Source of the DNA: Halichondria panicea
Taxonomy: Eukaryota; Porifera; Demospongiae; Suberitida; Halichondriidae
Length of the DNA: 64,000 nt
Assembly (NCBI RefSeq): GCF_963675165.1
Contig: NC_087391.1
Coordinates: 3,398,646-3,462,645, forward strand
Direction of reading: 5' to 3'
Shown: positions 1 through 12,416 of the stretch, piece after piece
Numbering within the stretch: position 1 is the stretch's first letter
Layout: each line of letters opens with the position of its first letter
Notes under the pieces: model-generated
Seen by the model: only the letters and a program-made list of their open reading frames with translations
The model's database searches: none
What the model was told of the DNA's origin: nothing
Translations under genes and position numbers: made by a program

Positions 1-85
1 TTACCGTAGCACCGGAGAATACAGTCCATGTGCGTAATTAGCTAAGTACCACAAAAAACATTTCTAAATTAATTATGACTTGCAG

Positions 86-1241
86 GTTGGACATGTGTAT
101 GGCCGGAGAATGTTAAAGGGTGTGCTTGAGTCTAAAGGTATTAAGGTATCTGAGAAAAGAGTTTCAGAGTCCTTACAGAGAGTGGCCCCTTTGCAATATG
201 ATCAGCAGCGGAATGACACCTTAGACCGTACTAATCCACTGCAATACTCGGCTCTCCACTTTGGGCATAAACTTCATATTGACCAAAATGAAAAGATCAC
301 AATGTTTGGTGCTACCCACATAGTTGCAAGGGATGGATATTCAGGCAAGATAATTGCTTACTGTACAATGCCAGTCAAGAACAATTTGGCTATATACGAC
401 AGTATTTTGAGGTATTGTTCAACTCATTGAATAATAGTTACATCAGTAACACGTATAATTTCCATATCAGGTCATCTACTAAAACGTATGGTCTTTGGAA
501 GCAAATTCGAGTCGACCATGGAAGAGAATTTTATCTTCTTTTGTATGTACAAGAAGCACTTCGTTGTCGTGTTGGCCCTCGGGATATTCTTCCTTACGTT
601 CAATCTCCTTCAACAGAAGTAAGGGTACTGATATTGCTTACATGCATTAACTTTTCTCTCTACAGAACCACACTGTTGAACGCATTTGGGTTGAAGTAAA
701 TTCTCGTATTAACTACCCCCTAAAGCGACACTTGATATCAATGGAAGCTACTAATCTGATTAACATGAGTGATGAAACTACAAAATTTTGTGTTTCGTTT
801 GTTACGTGCAATGTTGCTTATCATGGATTATCATTGTTTGTTGCAGCTTGGAATCATCATTCTATACCAGGTAAATGTAATGACATTATTATTGATGACA
901 CATGCGCTATTATAATATGTGATACAGGTCGAGGAGTACCCAATCATTTGCAGGTGCAGCGTTATGAAACTATACCCATTCCAGATGGGGAAGTACCGGG
1001 TACTGATGAAGCTGCAGATGCATACCGTTCTCAAGGTGGTCAGCTAAGAGAGTTTGGACTTTTTGGTTGCGATCCACTCAAGGATCGACAGGATCTAATT
1101 ATGAAAAGGGAGCAATATTTCCTCTCTCGCTGTCGTTTTGGGGACATCTTTAGTAATGTGGTATCAGGAAATGGACAAGCATATTCATATGCAATTGCTG
1201 AGTTCATTAGAATAACGAACTCTCTAGAAGCTTATCTATAG
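86..1241 (+). CDS. Integrase-core (rve-like) protein, 5' partial, four exons
   Basis: Four exons join cleanly: 86-411, 471-618, 666-870 and 928-1241 (TAG stop). The introns are 59, 47 and 57 nt with GT-AG ends. Exon 1 follows a TTGCAG acceptor, so earlier exons lie off the left edge. The joined reading frame has an RNase-H-fold integrase pattern: the first Asp in HIDQNEK, the second in VDHGREF, and the Glu in NHTVERIWVEVN. The end is a conserved C-terminal region. It resembles integrase-core proteins of unknown role that are common in cnidarian, sponge and fish genomes. No zinc-binding HHCC domain is visible in the part present. No stop or frameshift was seen across the splices, so this copy may be intact. 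It is probably transposon-derived; a domesticated host gene cannot be excluded. Confidence 0.8.
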
Positions 1242-3620
1242 TCTAAGAGCCATTTTACTTGCTCATAATCATTATAGAGTGTTTAACATTAACTGAGTAC
1301 TACAAGTTAACTGCCAGGGGTTGTAATATTAAAATATCTCCCCCTCGTGTTTTCAAAATACCAGGAAACGTTGGGTTCTGGAAACTCGCATTAATGGAAA
1401 TTTAAAGATTTAAGAATCCAGAAATTGGTAAATGCAAGCACTCCCTAATTTCCTGACTTTTTGGCAAAAAACACAGACATTCTAGAATGGCCGCTTTAAT
1501 ACACTGATCATTCCTGGTGGGGTTCATATTTAATACCCTGATATTACAATATTGCTGACCACACCATTATGTAATTTTCGACAATCATTACCTACTTAGC
1601 TCAAAAAAGTCTGCTTGCTTACGGCCTCGAGTAGTGGGGTTTTGGGGTTTAACTATAAACAAATTTAGTACCATATATATTATAGCGGGTAATTTTCTTG
1701 GGGTGAAATATTCGTTATTTTCGTGGGCAAGCTGACCTCCACGAAACTTTAACGTAGGCATGGCTTACCAGTGCAAGCAACGAAATTTTTACTCCACCGT
1801 TTTTCGAGGAGTTGAACGAATTTTTACCCCACAAAAATTACGGTAATACTGTTCCATAACATAATTATATAGGTGTCATAGCTGTCATCATTTTCACAAG
1901 TAGTATCTGCTTGTGCCTGCTGAAGAGTTGGCCAATTCTTCGATTCCTGTGTATTCCTGTGTCTAAAAACTGTTCCCATTCAAACCACTGACGCCACTTG
2001 CATATGTCAGTCCTGTTTCTCATACACAGGGGTGAATATTTCACGATTATGATTATCATTACTTTTAACTTATCATTACTTTTAACCTTCCGTACTCAAG
2101 GCTTTGTTTAAGGTGGACCAAAAGCTGGCTATGATGGTGTCCTGGTAATTGAGGGAATTGCCTGAATTTGGGCGACTCAGGCTGTTCTGTTCTGTTACAC
2201 TGTGCAGGTCTATATATAGGGTGAATATTAAGACAGTCTGATAATGGTCTGATAATGGTCTTTACAGAATCTAGAGTTGAGCGTATTATAATTATTTCCA
2301 CATGATGATTCACATGATGATTATTTCCACCACAATTCGTGCATGCATTGCATAATTATTTACACTTTTACACTACTACAACTTTTAACAAAGCTATTAT
2401 GAGAAAATACCTTCTGTATATAATTATAGTGTATGTGCTTCTGTCCAAAGCCTGCCTTATACCATATGTCAAGCATAATTATAATTCACTCACCTATTAT
2501 TCTATAAATGCTGCTATGCCAAAATACCAGGTGTAATGAAATACCAGGTGTAAATTTGAGTATAAAATAATTATTGTATGCACATAATAATTATAATTAT
2601 AGGCGACACAGCAGAGTCGAAATCAAAGACGGATAATGTATCTATACTGTCATCACTTGAATCCACACTACCAGAGTTTTCATATTCAGTGCCGGAAAGT
2701 GGTTGTAGACTCATTAAGTTTGTAGACTCATTAAGTTTAAACTTGCAAGAGTGATATTGAGTGATATTGTTCCACGAGAATATGAATCACACTTAGTTGC
2801 CATGACTGTTTTTTTTATTGTGCTTTTTATTGTGCTCAGCATTATGACGTCAGTTGACCGTTTCTTATGAAGAAACGCTTCGATTAGTTGTTGTTTAGAT
2901 TCAGGTGTTGACGAATATGTGGACGCTTCAGGGATCGATAGCAGCTCAAGGCAACAAACTCTTGGATATCTGATCTGAATGGAAAGCAGCTTCATAAACA
3001 CAGTAACACAGGAAGTAAATGATGACATCACAATACAACTCAAGTTTACCTATACATACCTGCATACTGCATATTTTGCTTTTAGTTTCAGTAGAAACAT
3101 CTGCGTCCTAATCAGTTCAAGGTATGGGCACCGGAAAAACAGAGCTTGACAGAAGTCAAGGGCTGCTGAGGCTGCTGAGGACTAGAAGGCCAAAGCTGAG
3201 CCTGAGCCCGAACAAGTGTCACGGCTAGTGAAGATTGGTAACAAGGTCATATGCATAGTCTCAATAATTATTACCTCTAAACACAGCAATGTTCTGTCCA
3301 TACGGACACCCTATAATGTGCGGAATGGCTGTGATCACCTCACACTACATGGAAATAATTAGCCAGTTTGTGCTGTGTGCAGAAGCATTCTTTGTAGTAA
3401 AATTTGCAGTAAAATTTGAGTGGTCCATTGAGATAAAAGTTATTGCTTTTACAAATGTGTAACAAAGTGATGTAACGATGAACGCTATAGTAATAGTACT
3501 TTGTTATTAGGTACACCCACTTAGTGTGGGTGTACATAGTTGACTGGACTTCCTATTATAATGCTGTGCGCATGCGTAGTCTTGCCATGTGGAAAATGAA
3601 CATTGAGTATTAAGTGATTG
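1242..3620. other. Intergenic stretch without a recognised gene
   Basis: No open frame here matches anything I know. The region holds AT-rich simple sequence around 2285-2620 and a perfect 10-bp-arm palindrome (GTACACCCAC, loop TTAGT) at 3511-3535. At about 1675-1850 there is a MITE-like segment starting with TATAGCGGGTAATTTTC. Related termini occur near 49762-49777 and 53985. Confidence 0.5.
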
Positions 3621-3823
3621 AGCTATCTAAAAGGTAAAAGTTCGAATTTTGTGATTGACTGGATAGGTGGTTTGTGAGACATTCCACCAATCCCTGACAC
3701 TCGGATTGACTGACTTGTACGAGAAAGCGAGGCTGTGTGCCAAACGTTCAGAAATAAAGGAGGCTGAGGAGGCGTTATCCAGTAGTGCTCGAGCTTCAAC
3801 TGACGAGCCATCAGGTGCAGTGA

Positions 3824-5257
3824 TTAGTGCACATCGGATTTCAAACTGGCTGTATTGGACCCCACAGAGATTTCTTCGGAAGGTTTTTTACTGTCATGTA
3901 GCAGAGTGTGATGAGATTTCTGACATTCCTTGCATTTGTGCACAGATTTGCATTGGAGCTTGAAATGGCCACCACTTAGACAATTTGTACACAATCTGTT
4001 AATCTTCAGCACTTGCATCTTGCTGTCCTGAGACATTGACCTGAAAGCAGGGCAAACGTACAGCGGTTGATCTTGCAAGCTACACAATTCTTGTCGTGGT
4101 GAGAATGAGTGGCATGTGAAGTCACTCTACTAGGTAGTCTCTTGACTGTCTTGTGTGTTGCACAGGAGACTTCTACCGCTTGGGCTCTCATGTCGATGAA
4201 ATCAAGCAGTGCTTGGTAATGGGGAACACTGGTCTCAGCTTGGCTGTGCTTCTGCCATTCGAAGAGAGTGTCAACATCGAGTTTTAGCTCAATCATTGAA
4301 GTAATGAATTTTCCAGGTAGTTCACATCCAAGGTTTCCGAGGGCACGAACATGTTGTTGAATGGCGTTGTGTAGCTTTCTGAGTTCTCGGCCGTTCCCTT
4401 CTTTCAGAGAGGGGGTCAGTTGCACATGAGTGCGCTGTATTAGACGAGGTCTGTCATAGCGGGACTTGAGCATTCCACGGCTTTGTCTCCGAAGCCCTCA
4501 ATCGCATTCTTAGCATCCCCGTCCTTGATGATGGCATGTTGGAGATATACAGCATTGGAAATGTTTTTCTTGTTATGGACAGATACCGCGAACTGATCCC
4601 AGAATTGTTTCCAATGAATGAGACTCCCATCAAATGTAGGCTTGGGTAATCTGACTCCCGTGCCATCAGATGTCAGGTGTGTCCATATGAGCTGCGAGCA
4701 ACCGTTTAACCTTGTGGGATGTAGTGAACAATTGTCTTTCGAGCAACGAGAGCAATTCATCATCATCTGATATGTCCATGGCTGTGAGCTGGTCATAGAG
4801 TAGAGAAACTTATAGTCAAATAGTTCTTCTTGAAACTGAGTGAGCAATGAGAGTTCAACAAGGGTGTCGGGTTCAGGTCGTTAATCCGATCCAAACCGGT
4901 TTGGATCAGAGACAGTTTACGGGATAGTGGTCTCCGATCAGGGAGTGTAACATCATCAATGCTTCCAGTCGTATGGTGAGGACGACTGGTGAGGTCCGAC
5001 ACATCGTTGTCAATGACTCTCAATGACTCCTTGCTCAGTTTCCATTGCGTCTGTATCTTCTTCATCGATCAGGTCGATTATTTCGAAGTGTAGCTTTTGA
5101 AGTCGGATTCGATCGATTGTAGCTTGTTGACGAGTTGTCTTGCATGATCGGCACTTCAAGGTTGATCAACAGTGCCTTCCAATTCAGTGAGGCGGCCTCC
5201 CAATCGCGTGATTGATGCTCGGAGGACTCCACGCCTCTTGCAGAGGTTAGATGCCAT
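3824..5257 (-). pseudogene. BEL/Pao retrotransposon gag remnant
   Basis: Read on the minus strand, an ATG at 5257 opens a Gag-like frame starting MASNLCKRRGVLRASI. It continues through a broken N-terminal coiled region, a DUF1759-type Gag domain (about 4780 down to 4180; motif LPKPTFDG then WKQFWDQF) and a CCHC zinc knuckle (CTNCLSGGHFKLQC, about 4000-3960). There is at least one frameshift near 5165 and several further down. The copy stops at about 3824, so protease, reverse transcriptase, RNase H and integrase are missing. The same domain order is seen in the plus-strand BEL/Pao element at 12093-16582, which supports the family call. Confidence 0.8.
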
Positions 5258-5363
5258 GTAGATTCTTTGAGAAGTTCAGAGTTGGGGAAAATACACCATG
5301 TGGTGAGAGAATTCCAGTTGAGTATAGTGATAGTACACTGGCTAGTAGTGATACACAGTTCGT

Positions 5364-5530
5364 TCGAAGGACCAATTTTATGAGTGAGCCAATTCTAATT
5401 CATTCTTAGTACACATTTTGGTAACTCAATTAACTTTCATTAGAGAACTTCTAATTATACAAAAACAAAATCGAAAATAAGTGGGAGAGTAATATGAACG
5501 ACCATGACCCAAGTAGTCAAGCGTCAACAA
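5364..5530 (-). other. Probable primer-binding site and LTR edge of the minus-strand BEL/Pao copy
   Basis: Upstream of the Gag ATG, the minus strand reads TGGTCCTTCGAAC (5376-5364). It is preceded a few bases earlier by CA, which would end an LTR at 5381. The plus-strand BEL copy has the matching arrangement: LTR ending CA, a few bases, then TGGTTCTTCGAAC at 12422. The LTR itself runs rightward into the repeat that begins near 5530; its outer end is not clear. Confidence 0.45.
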
Positions 5531-6084
5531 CATGCACTGCATTTATATCACTGTTCTGGTTTCTTTATAATCATGTCACCAGCCGAGGGTTTGCACTTCA
5601 GTGCTCTAGTTTGTTTGTTTGTCACAGGCACTCACCTGGGTACCACAGCGCAGCATGTATAGCCTTCACAGAACAATATCTTGGTTTAAATAGTGGCAGA
5701 TTTTGATGTTAAAGCTTCTTTGTCGAGCAAAAGCTAGCTACACGTTACACAGTTGCAGCTGAAGTGATCCGTACCTGGAACAATTGATAGTAGAAAGCTA
5801 AAATTGTGACTGGTTGTTGGCTGACCTATATACTCCAGCCTGGCAGGAGCGTGTGATCCCAGTCCACAGTACATGTCACTCCAGTCTGGTTTGCTCTTGA
5901 GTTGCTGTGCTAGTCATACATGCTACATGCACTGCATTCTGGTTTCTTTATTATCATGTCAGTTTAGTTGCTGTGCTACTACATGCACTGCATCATCACT
6001 CTCCTGGTTTCTTTATTATCATGTCACTCTAGTTACTCTAGTTAGATTAGTCTTGAGTTGCTGTGCTAGAGTAAAGAACCAATC
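5530..6084 (+). repeat. Isolated unit of the hairpin-CTAG repeat (repeat A)
   Basis: This matches the units tandemly arrayed at 24766-33532. It has the GAGGGTTTGCAC-TTCA-GTGCTCTAG terminal hairpin (ends 5609), a short TTTG run, the CTCACCTGG segment, the GTTAAAGCTTCTTTGTCGAGC segment, GCTGAAGTGATCC, and the closing GAGTTGCTGTGCTAG block. It passes directly into repeat B at 6085. Confidence 0.8.
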
Positions 6085-6410
6085 ATCGGACAACCAATCA
6101 TCGGACGTCATCATAATTATGTCGGACACCGATATTGTCAAAACTACAAAAGATACAGACACGACCATTTTAAAGCTAATGTCTTATGCTGTAGCTATAC
6201 TGTGAAAATTGTTTGTTTTACAGCTGAAACTGTAGCGATTGCCGGACATAAGTTCGGACAGTGCGATATTCGGACAGTGCACCAGTAAGGACTCCTGTGA
6301 AAATATAAAAACTGAGGACTATAGCGGAACTCTAGCTGCAGACTAAAAATGAAGTCCTATTAGGTACACTCAGTTGAACTGGTGAAGGTATCTCGATCAA
6401 TAAATCGGAC
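6085..6410 (+). repeat. Dispersed repeat B, copy 1
   Basis: An inverted, diverged copy of this segment lies at about 42220-42590. Shared landmarks include GATATTGTC/GATATCGGTGTCCGACATAAT, GGACTCCTGTGAAAAT and GTATCTCGATCAATAAATC. Both copies abut a repeat A unit at the same side. This suggests that B is part of a larger mobile unit or a preferred target of it. Confidence 0.6.
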
Positions 6411-6447
6411 ATTGCGGTTAGGATCAATTTTTTTTTTTTAACAGAAA

Positions 6448-7850
6448 ATAGCAGAATAGTATGGAAGGGTATTAGAGTCAAAATTCCCAGCTTTTGTCCC
6501 AGTATTTGTCCCGGTGTTTGTCCTGGTAAATGTCCCGGTAAATGTCCCGGTAAATGTCCCGGTACACGTTCCGGTACGCCTTTTTCCTGTGGGCGAGGTC
6601 GACCAGCCTCCCAAATTTGAGGTGTGGTCGTCACAGCCCAGCAATTACTGCTGCATCCGCTCCAGTTCTTTGCCCCAGTTCTTTGCCCCAGAAAGTGTCC
6701 CAGTAAGTGTCCCGGTATGTGTCCCAGTCAGTGTCCCGGTAAGTGTCCCGGTATGTGTCCCAGTGAATAAAACGCAAAACTTCACGCGGTATTTATTCGA
6801 GGCAATACACTTTAGAGTTTAGGGAGTGATTAGCCTAGTGTGCATTATATAATAATTAGTGTCTTGATGTATGTGCATGACAGTACGATGTATGTGACAG
6901 TACAGTAGAAGCGAAGACACTGACGTACATCTATACACATAGATTAGTGCAGCAAGTCCTGGAGTAACTTCTATGAAGAGGAACACCAAGTATATCTGTC
7001 ACCAACCAACGGAAACACTCTTGAACTGGACTACATTCCTCTATAACAACTTTAATACCACCCATTTCAAGTGCTGTTTCATACTCCTTTGTACTCCAAT
7101 CTATTAAACGTTATAACTTTAAATTTAACACTGGCTTTATATTTTGTGTATAATTATCCGTTTTACATGACTAAAAAGGGAGTGGTCTTGTATAATAGGC
7201 AGCTGCCTCACTACAACCCTCGATCCTCTTGAGACAAAACATAAACTGAGACAAAACATAAACAACAAACAGTCATAAGTTTATGTGTAAAATCAAATCA
7301 GAAGTTTGGGTCTTCTTAGCCCCTCACAAGGCTGCATTTTCGTAGCCTCACATGGCTAGGTTCTTAGTGTTTTCTTAGCCTCACAAGTCTGTCTTTTTAA
7401 CCTCACAAGGCTAGGTTCTTCGTATCTTCTTAGCCTCCACAAGGCTCTTTTATGGCACGAGGCATTCACTTCCATTGCGCATGCGCATTCCATGAGTTAA
7501 CTTGTCGCAATCTTTATTCTGGTACTGGGACATGTGCCGGGACACATGCCGGGGCACATACCGAGACACATACCAGGACACTTACTGGTGCACATACCGG
7601 GACACTTACCGGGACACATACCGGGACACTTGCCGGGGCACAAAACTGGATCGGATGCAGCAGTAATTGCTGGGCTGTGACAACTACCCCAAATTTGGGA
7701 GGCTGGTCGACCTTGCCCACAGGAAAAGGGAGTACCGGGACGTGTACCGGGACCTTTACCAGGACGTTTACTGGGACAAACACCGGGACATTTACTGGGA
7801 CAAACAGGCTGGGAATTTTGACTCTAATACCCTTCCATAGAATAGTAGCT
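6448..7850. mobile_element. Foldback element with minisatellite-filled inverted arms
   Basis: The outer ends are inverted copies: GGAAGGGTATTAGAGTCAAA near 6463 and its reverse complement near 7820-7840. Inside each arm are many copies of a 12-bp unit (GTCCCGGTAAAT and variants on the left, its complement on the right), interrupted by a shared unique block with AATTACTGCTGCATCCG. The arms are about 300 bp each. The centre (about 6780-7510) carries no recognisable transposase and includes a second minisatellite. Long arms built from short tandem repeats are typical of Foldback/Galileo-like elements. Long open frames seen here are only the repeats in translation. Confidence 0.75.
7313..7448 (+). 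repeat. Minisatellite based on TCTTAGCCTCACAAGGCT
   Basis: About four imperfect copies of a 35-40-bp unit lie within the centre of the foldback element. The core is TTAGCCTCACAAGGCT followed by AGGTTCTTCG or a variant. Confidence 0.7.
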
Positions 7851-8138
7851 AATTCAAATCAGTTACCTACACAAAAAACAGTACACAACAACTGTACAGT
7901 AACTGATAGAATGCAAGAGAAATACCGTCAAACCTAATTTATTCCATATGGTTATAGTATCTGCGAAGAATGAATATTTGAAATTATTAGAAGTCGCGAA
8001 TGGGACCGAAAGCTGTGTTAGCTAGTGTTCAAATGTCTTAATTGGTACGGCTGGACTCTAATGGTGAATAGAAGATTGGGATAGGATATGTCCCCTGATA
8101 TGATCTAGGCAGAGTCTGACTATGCTCAGCTAGCGTTT

Positions 8139-9590
8139 TTATGTTGCACATATTCTCATCCCATTTCTTGGTGCACGGGCAAACTTCTGGGTGTCCTCCA
8201 GTAACTTGATGTCCTTAGCCAAGTGGGGACTCCAGACAGCAGAGGCGTATTCTAAATGAGGTCTAATTAGTGATTTGTATAATTTTGAGGTACAGTCAGG
8301 TTTAGAGTATCTCCTGTGGAGCATGCCAATAAGTTTTCTCGATTTATTGCGGAGAAATCACTTGAGAAGTTGACGCCAAGGTATTTGAAAACATCTACCC
8401 TTCGTCAATAGTAAGAGTGGGGTTCGGAAGTGTGGAAGTGTGGGTGAGTGTAGAAGGTCATGTAGCAACATTTTTGAACATTTAACTTCAAGTGATTGTG
8501 TGATATCCAGTAGCAGAGTGAGTTCACATCATCTGAGTAGTCAGATTGTGAACTGATTGACCTGTAGAGCGCAATGTCGTCAGCATACATTGCTATGCTG
8601 CTCGATGACACACAGCCTTATCAATATAGATTAGGAAGAGTAGAGGGCCAAGAATTGACCCCTGAGGGACTCCTGAAAGCATCTACACCATCAAGAACAA
8701 GCCTACATAGCCATTTGATTTGGTGATGAATGGTGATGAATGGGTTTAATTCAATTTGTTTTAGTTTATTTAGGTAAGGGACTGAGTCAAAGGCCTAGAA
8801 CACACCCCGGCCCATCCAGGGCATCCAGGGATTCAAGGCAGTCGTGTGAAAAAGATATGAGGGTGGATTTCCCTGCAGTGAATCCCCATTGTTGAGAGGA
8901 CAGGGATTGAGGTGGGTTGTCATGACACTCAGTATGTGCCTCTCCAGAATTTTGCTAATGACAGGCAGAATAGATATTGGTCTATAGTTCGCAGGATTTT
9001 CTCTGTCACCAGACTTTGGGATTGGGACCACACGAGCGAACTTCCAGTCTATGGGAACCTTACCAGTTTTGATGAAAGTTATAGAATGTGCTGTGTTTTT
9101 TAGCATTAGAGCCAGTTGATTTTTTTACTTCCAGCGTAGTGATCCTCTGAGCAAAGGAAGTCATCAGGTAAATTAGACAGTGTCAAACAGGCTGTTGCCT
9201 GGTAGATTGCCAGAATGGTTGAAGTTTTTGAAGAACTGTTCATTGAGAATGTTTGCTTTAGCTCGGCTATTTGTCACAGTGCCAGACAGTGGGCATCTTA
9301 GAGAGGGTTTCCTTCCTATTGAGAGTTTTGTACAGTTTCCAAAAAGTCAGCGTGATGGAGTTTCATAAAGAAAGCTTTACGAAGCTCAGAGGTAATTTTG
9401 TTCCTTGTGTATTTAAAGTTACCAGTTAACTTGTATTTCTTTAGTAAGGAGTTTCTCTGTTTAATAGAATCCATGGTAGGTGCTTTCGGCGAGGAAGAGT
9501 TTTTTTGGGTATGCAATGGTTCTGGAACAAGGTTTGCCATTTCTCCCAACAGGTCTTCTGTGTCTAGTATGTTGTCCCAGTCTACTTAAC
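8139..9590 (-). pseudogene. Non-LTR retrotransposon (LINE) reverse transcriptase remnant
   Basis: Minus-strand segments in collinear order give a reverse transcriptase. About 9549-9316 covers an N-terminal region (FKYTRNKITSELRKA). At 9106-8795 there is WKFARVVPIPKSGDRENPANYRPIS. About 8700-8640 encodes GVPQGSILGPLLFLIYID. At 8611-8405 the catalytic YADDIALY box is present, and 8324-8139 covers the thumb (LYKSLIRPHLEYASAVWSPH). The box order and spacing fit Jockey/CR1-like LINEs. Frames change repeatedly, and no endonuclease domain was found upstream, so this is a 5'-truncated, inactive copy. Confidence 0.88.
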
Positions 9591-10505
9591 CGGACAACCA
9601 TACAAAGGTCACTTTTGAATCGTTTCTCTTTATACAGTCGTTTCTCTTTATACAGTACATGAAAATGGTAAGTTACTTGTATATCTAGTCTATTTATGGT
9701 TAAATTAACAGCCAAAGACGGTTGCCTATGAGCATACATATCATGTACTCACTGACATCAGGACACAATGTAACATCTTTTTCCTAGGCTCGGATGATTG
9801 ATTTGCACTGTAGAATATCTGGAGCAATTAAGGTCACGTGATCACGATCTTCGCCGTGATCCAGTACCCACAATACAACCACCATGTGTGTACCATGATT
9901 GGACGAACTCTAAACGTATGGGGTTAGCTGTATCCAATCACACTCTGTCATTCAGACAAGCACAAGAGAGTACCCAAGTCAATGTTTCCACAAATAGACC
10001 TGGCCCAGAGAAGTATCTTACGACGATGGAAGAAGGGGAACTTGCACATTTTTTGATTGGTTGTGCAGCATCCCAGAACTAGAACACAACCAGAACTAGA
10101 ACACAAGTTATCTGCATTGTACAGCAACATCTCTGGAGAAAAGGGATTGAGAAAGAGCAACGAAGACAACCTCATATTACTCTCCGTACTCCCGCCCAAC
10201 CACGAGCTCAAGCTATGAGTCGGGTAACAAAGATTTCGATAAACTTTAACTCAGAATACTTTGCCAAGGTTGATTTTCAATTGTGATGAGAGCGGAATGC
10301 CTTTAGCACCCAAAGCACCCAAAGTTGTGGCCAGAAAAGGGCAGAAGAATCTATCATGTATCACCTCTGATCAGGTAACCTGTGTCAATGCAACTGGCGA
10401 CTGCATACTACCATTTGTGATCTTCAATCGAAAGATGAAAACTGAACTTGCTGTTGGTGAAATTCCAAACACGTATTCGAAAAATGGATATGGAGCTGTT
10501 CCATG

Positions 10506-11739
10506 CTCTGCGTAGTTAAGGCCCGGGTCTGGCTGTAAATACCAAAATTTAACACTATGTTCATACTGCTGTATTATTTGCAATATACAGTGTATGCTGC
10601 ATCAAAATGATCCAAAATGAAGCTCAATGTTTTCTTTTTCCAAAAAACTAATTAGCTTAATTCAATTATGCTAATTAGCCCCAAAAATGGTGATGATGTC
10701 ATGCCAACTTTTAATAAGAAGAACTACAAATGCGGCCATGAAGATGCTAAGATCAAGCTTCAAAAACAAGGCTAGATGAACTTATCATTGCTAGGTACTA
10801 ATATCCGGCGGGGGAAGAGTAGGAGTTACTGTATTCTTGAGATACACAGCATAGCCTACCTCTAGAGTGGCTGTCAGAGCTAAAGAAGCCAGTATAGCTA
10901 AGGCAGTTTTGCACATATTGACTTCCCCCGCTGGAAATATAATCATGAGGGCCTAAACAACTAGTCTTACCTTGTGCAAGTCCACCGCATTTGTTGCTAA
11001 AGATTCTGTACAATAGTTCCAGCAGCTAGCTAAGCAAGTACCTTGACTTCTTCTTGACACGTGACATCAATTGCAATGAATAACATTAATAATGGTTATA
11101 AATCTCATTAACACTACATCATCTACATTAAATGTTGGTAACTCAGGTATATTAAGGACTGGGACCTTCAATTATTGCTGAATCAGCTAAAACGCAGCCA
11201 CGCCCACGATTTTTAATATGTTTTGTGTGTAAAAATTTTGTGCAGCTACTGATCTTTTTTAGTTCTAAAAACGGTGTTCTAAACCTTCCTTTTAGCTCTT
11301 AATTCTTAGTGTAGTAGGTAGTTCAAAGGCTTAAGCAGACATATCCGCTGGGAGAGAGCATCATGTTCTATTTAGAGTAAGTTATTAGCCTATAAAAATA
11401 AAAATGTCACTTATTGTCAGCTGTAAGACTAAGTTTTGTGCAAAATCTCACCTTTGGCCAAAGAAGTGGCTCTCTCCCAGCAGATATGTCTGCTTAAGCC
11501 TTTGAACTACCTACTACACTAAGAATTAAGAGCTAAAAGGAAGGTTTAGAACACCGTTTTTAGAACTAAAAAAGATCAGTAGCTGCACAAAATTTTTACA
11601 CACAAAACATATTAAAAATCGTGGGCGTGGCTGCGTTTTAGCTGATTCAGCAATAATTGAAGGTCCCAGTCCTTAATATACCTGAGAATGAATAAAATTA
11701 ATCTTATCAGTGCCTGACCCAGGCCTTAACTACACAGAG
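10506..11739. mobile_element. Non-autonomous DNA transposon inserted in the pogo-like gene
   Basis: The ends are inverted copies: CTCTGCGTAGTTAAGGCC at 10506 and GGCCTTAACTACACAGAG ending 11739. Removing the element and one copy of a flanking TG joins the pogo frame around its LFH-DWF motif, so the boundaries are well supported. The 2-bp duplication is the simplest reading, but alternatives of a base or so remain. No transposase is visible inside. It carries a small inverted pair at about 10800-10940 and the long palindrome at 11142-11686. Confidence 0.75.
11142..11686. mobile_element. Long-inverted-repeat MITE nested in the 10506-11739 element
   Basis: Arms of about 218 bp (11142-11359 and 11469-11686) are almost perfect inverted copies, with one mismatch noticed near the inner end (CATATCCGCTGGG versus CATATCTGCTGGG). 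They are separated by a 109-bp spacer. The near identity of the arms implies a recent insertion or ongoing arm homogenisation. No coding sequence was recognised. Confidence 0.85.
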
Positions 11740-12092
11740 TGACTGGTTTGTTAACCGTTTTCTATGTTGCGCCCCTTCAGAGAGGCCTCTGCTACTACTC
11801 TTAGATGGGTGTTCATCACATTTTTGCCCGGACATGGTTAAACTTGCTGCCAGTGAACAAGTTGTCTTGTTTGTCCTCCCACCCACAACCCAGGTATCTC
11901 AGCCTTTAGACAAAGGAGTCTTCTCAGCTTTAAAGAGCAGTTGGAGAAAATCCTGGGAGAGTTCTCCTGTGAAGCGTGGGACGAGGCAATGACCATCAAA
12001 AGGGTGACCGGAGTATACCCCTTAAATGAAGCTGCATTTGTTTTTCCAGAGGAGCAATTTGAGGAATTTGAACTAGAGGTTCTAACACTGGT

Positions 12093-12416
12093 TGTTGAAT
12101 GCAATATTAACTGATTTACACCATCACCTCTCATGTAATCTCTGTTCTACTTACGTTTGTCATGTGCTCATGTGCTCTTGTGCAATCTACATGTGTATCA
12201 GTGGAATGTTCTAGAAATCTCCATGTCCATATCTGTGTCTCTATTTTTTAGTGTCATTTTTTGTTGGTTTCTGCACCACATGGTAAAATCTCTATGAGTA
12301 TTAATAAGTTGAAGTATATCTGATCTGTGAGCCTATAGCTAGTATAGACTAGGTTACATTAATTGCCTAGGCTACTGGCTAGCTATAGAACTGTCTATCT
12401 AAGAAAGAACTCAACA
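12093..12416 (+). repeat. 5' LTR of the BEL/Pao element
   Basis: This is a 324-bp direct repeat of 16281-16582, beginning TGTTGAATGCAATATTAAC and ending CTCAACA. A putative primer-binding site, TGGTTCTTCGAACC, starts at 12422. Confidence 0.85.

Noticed and set aside
2714..3043. 109-codon minus-strand open stretch
   Set aside because: No motif or homology recognised; length is unremarkable for this base composition.
6332..7937. Several long open stretches on both strands (Val/Pro or Thr/Gly rich)
   Set aside because: They are translations of the 12-bp minisatellite in the foldback arms; a period divisible by three keeps all frames open.
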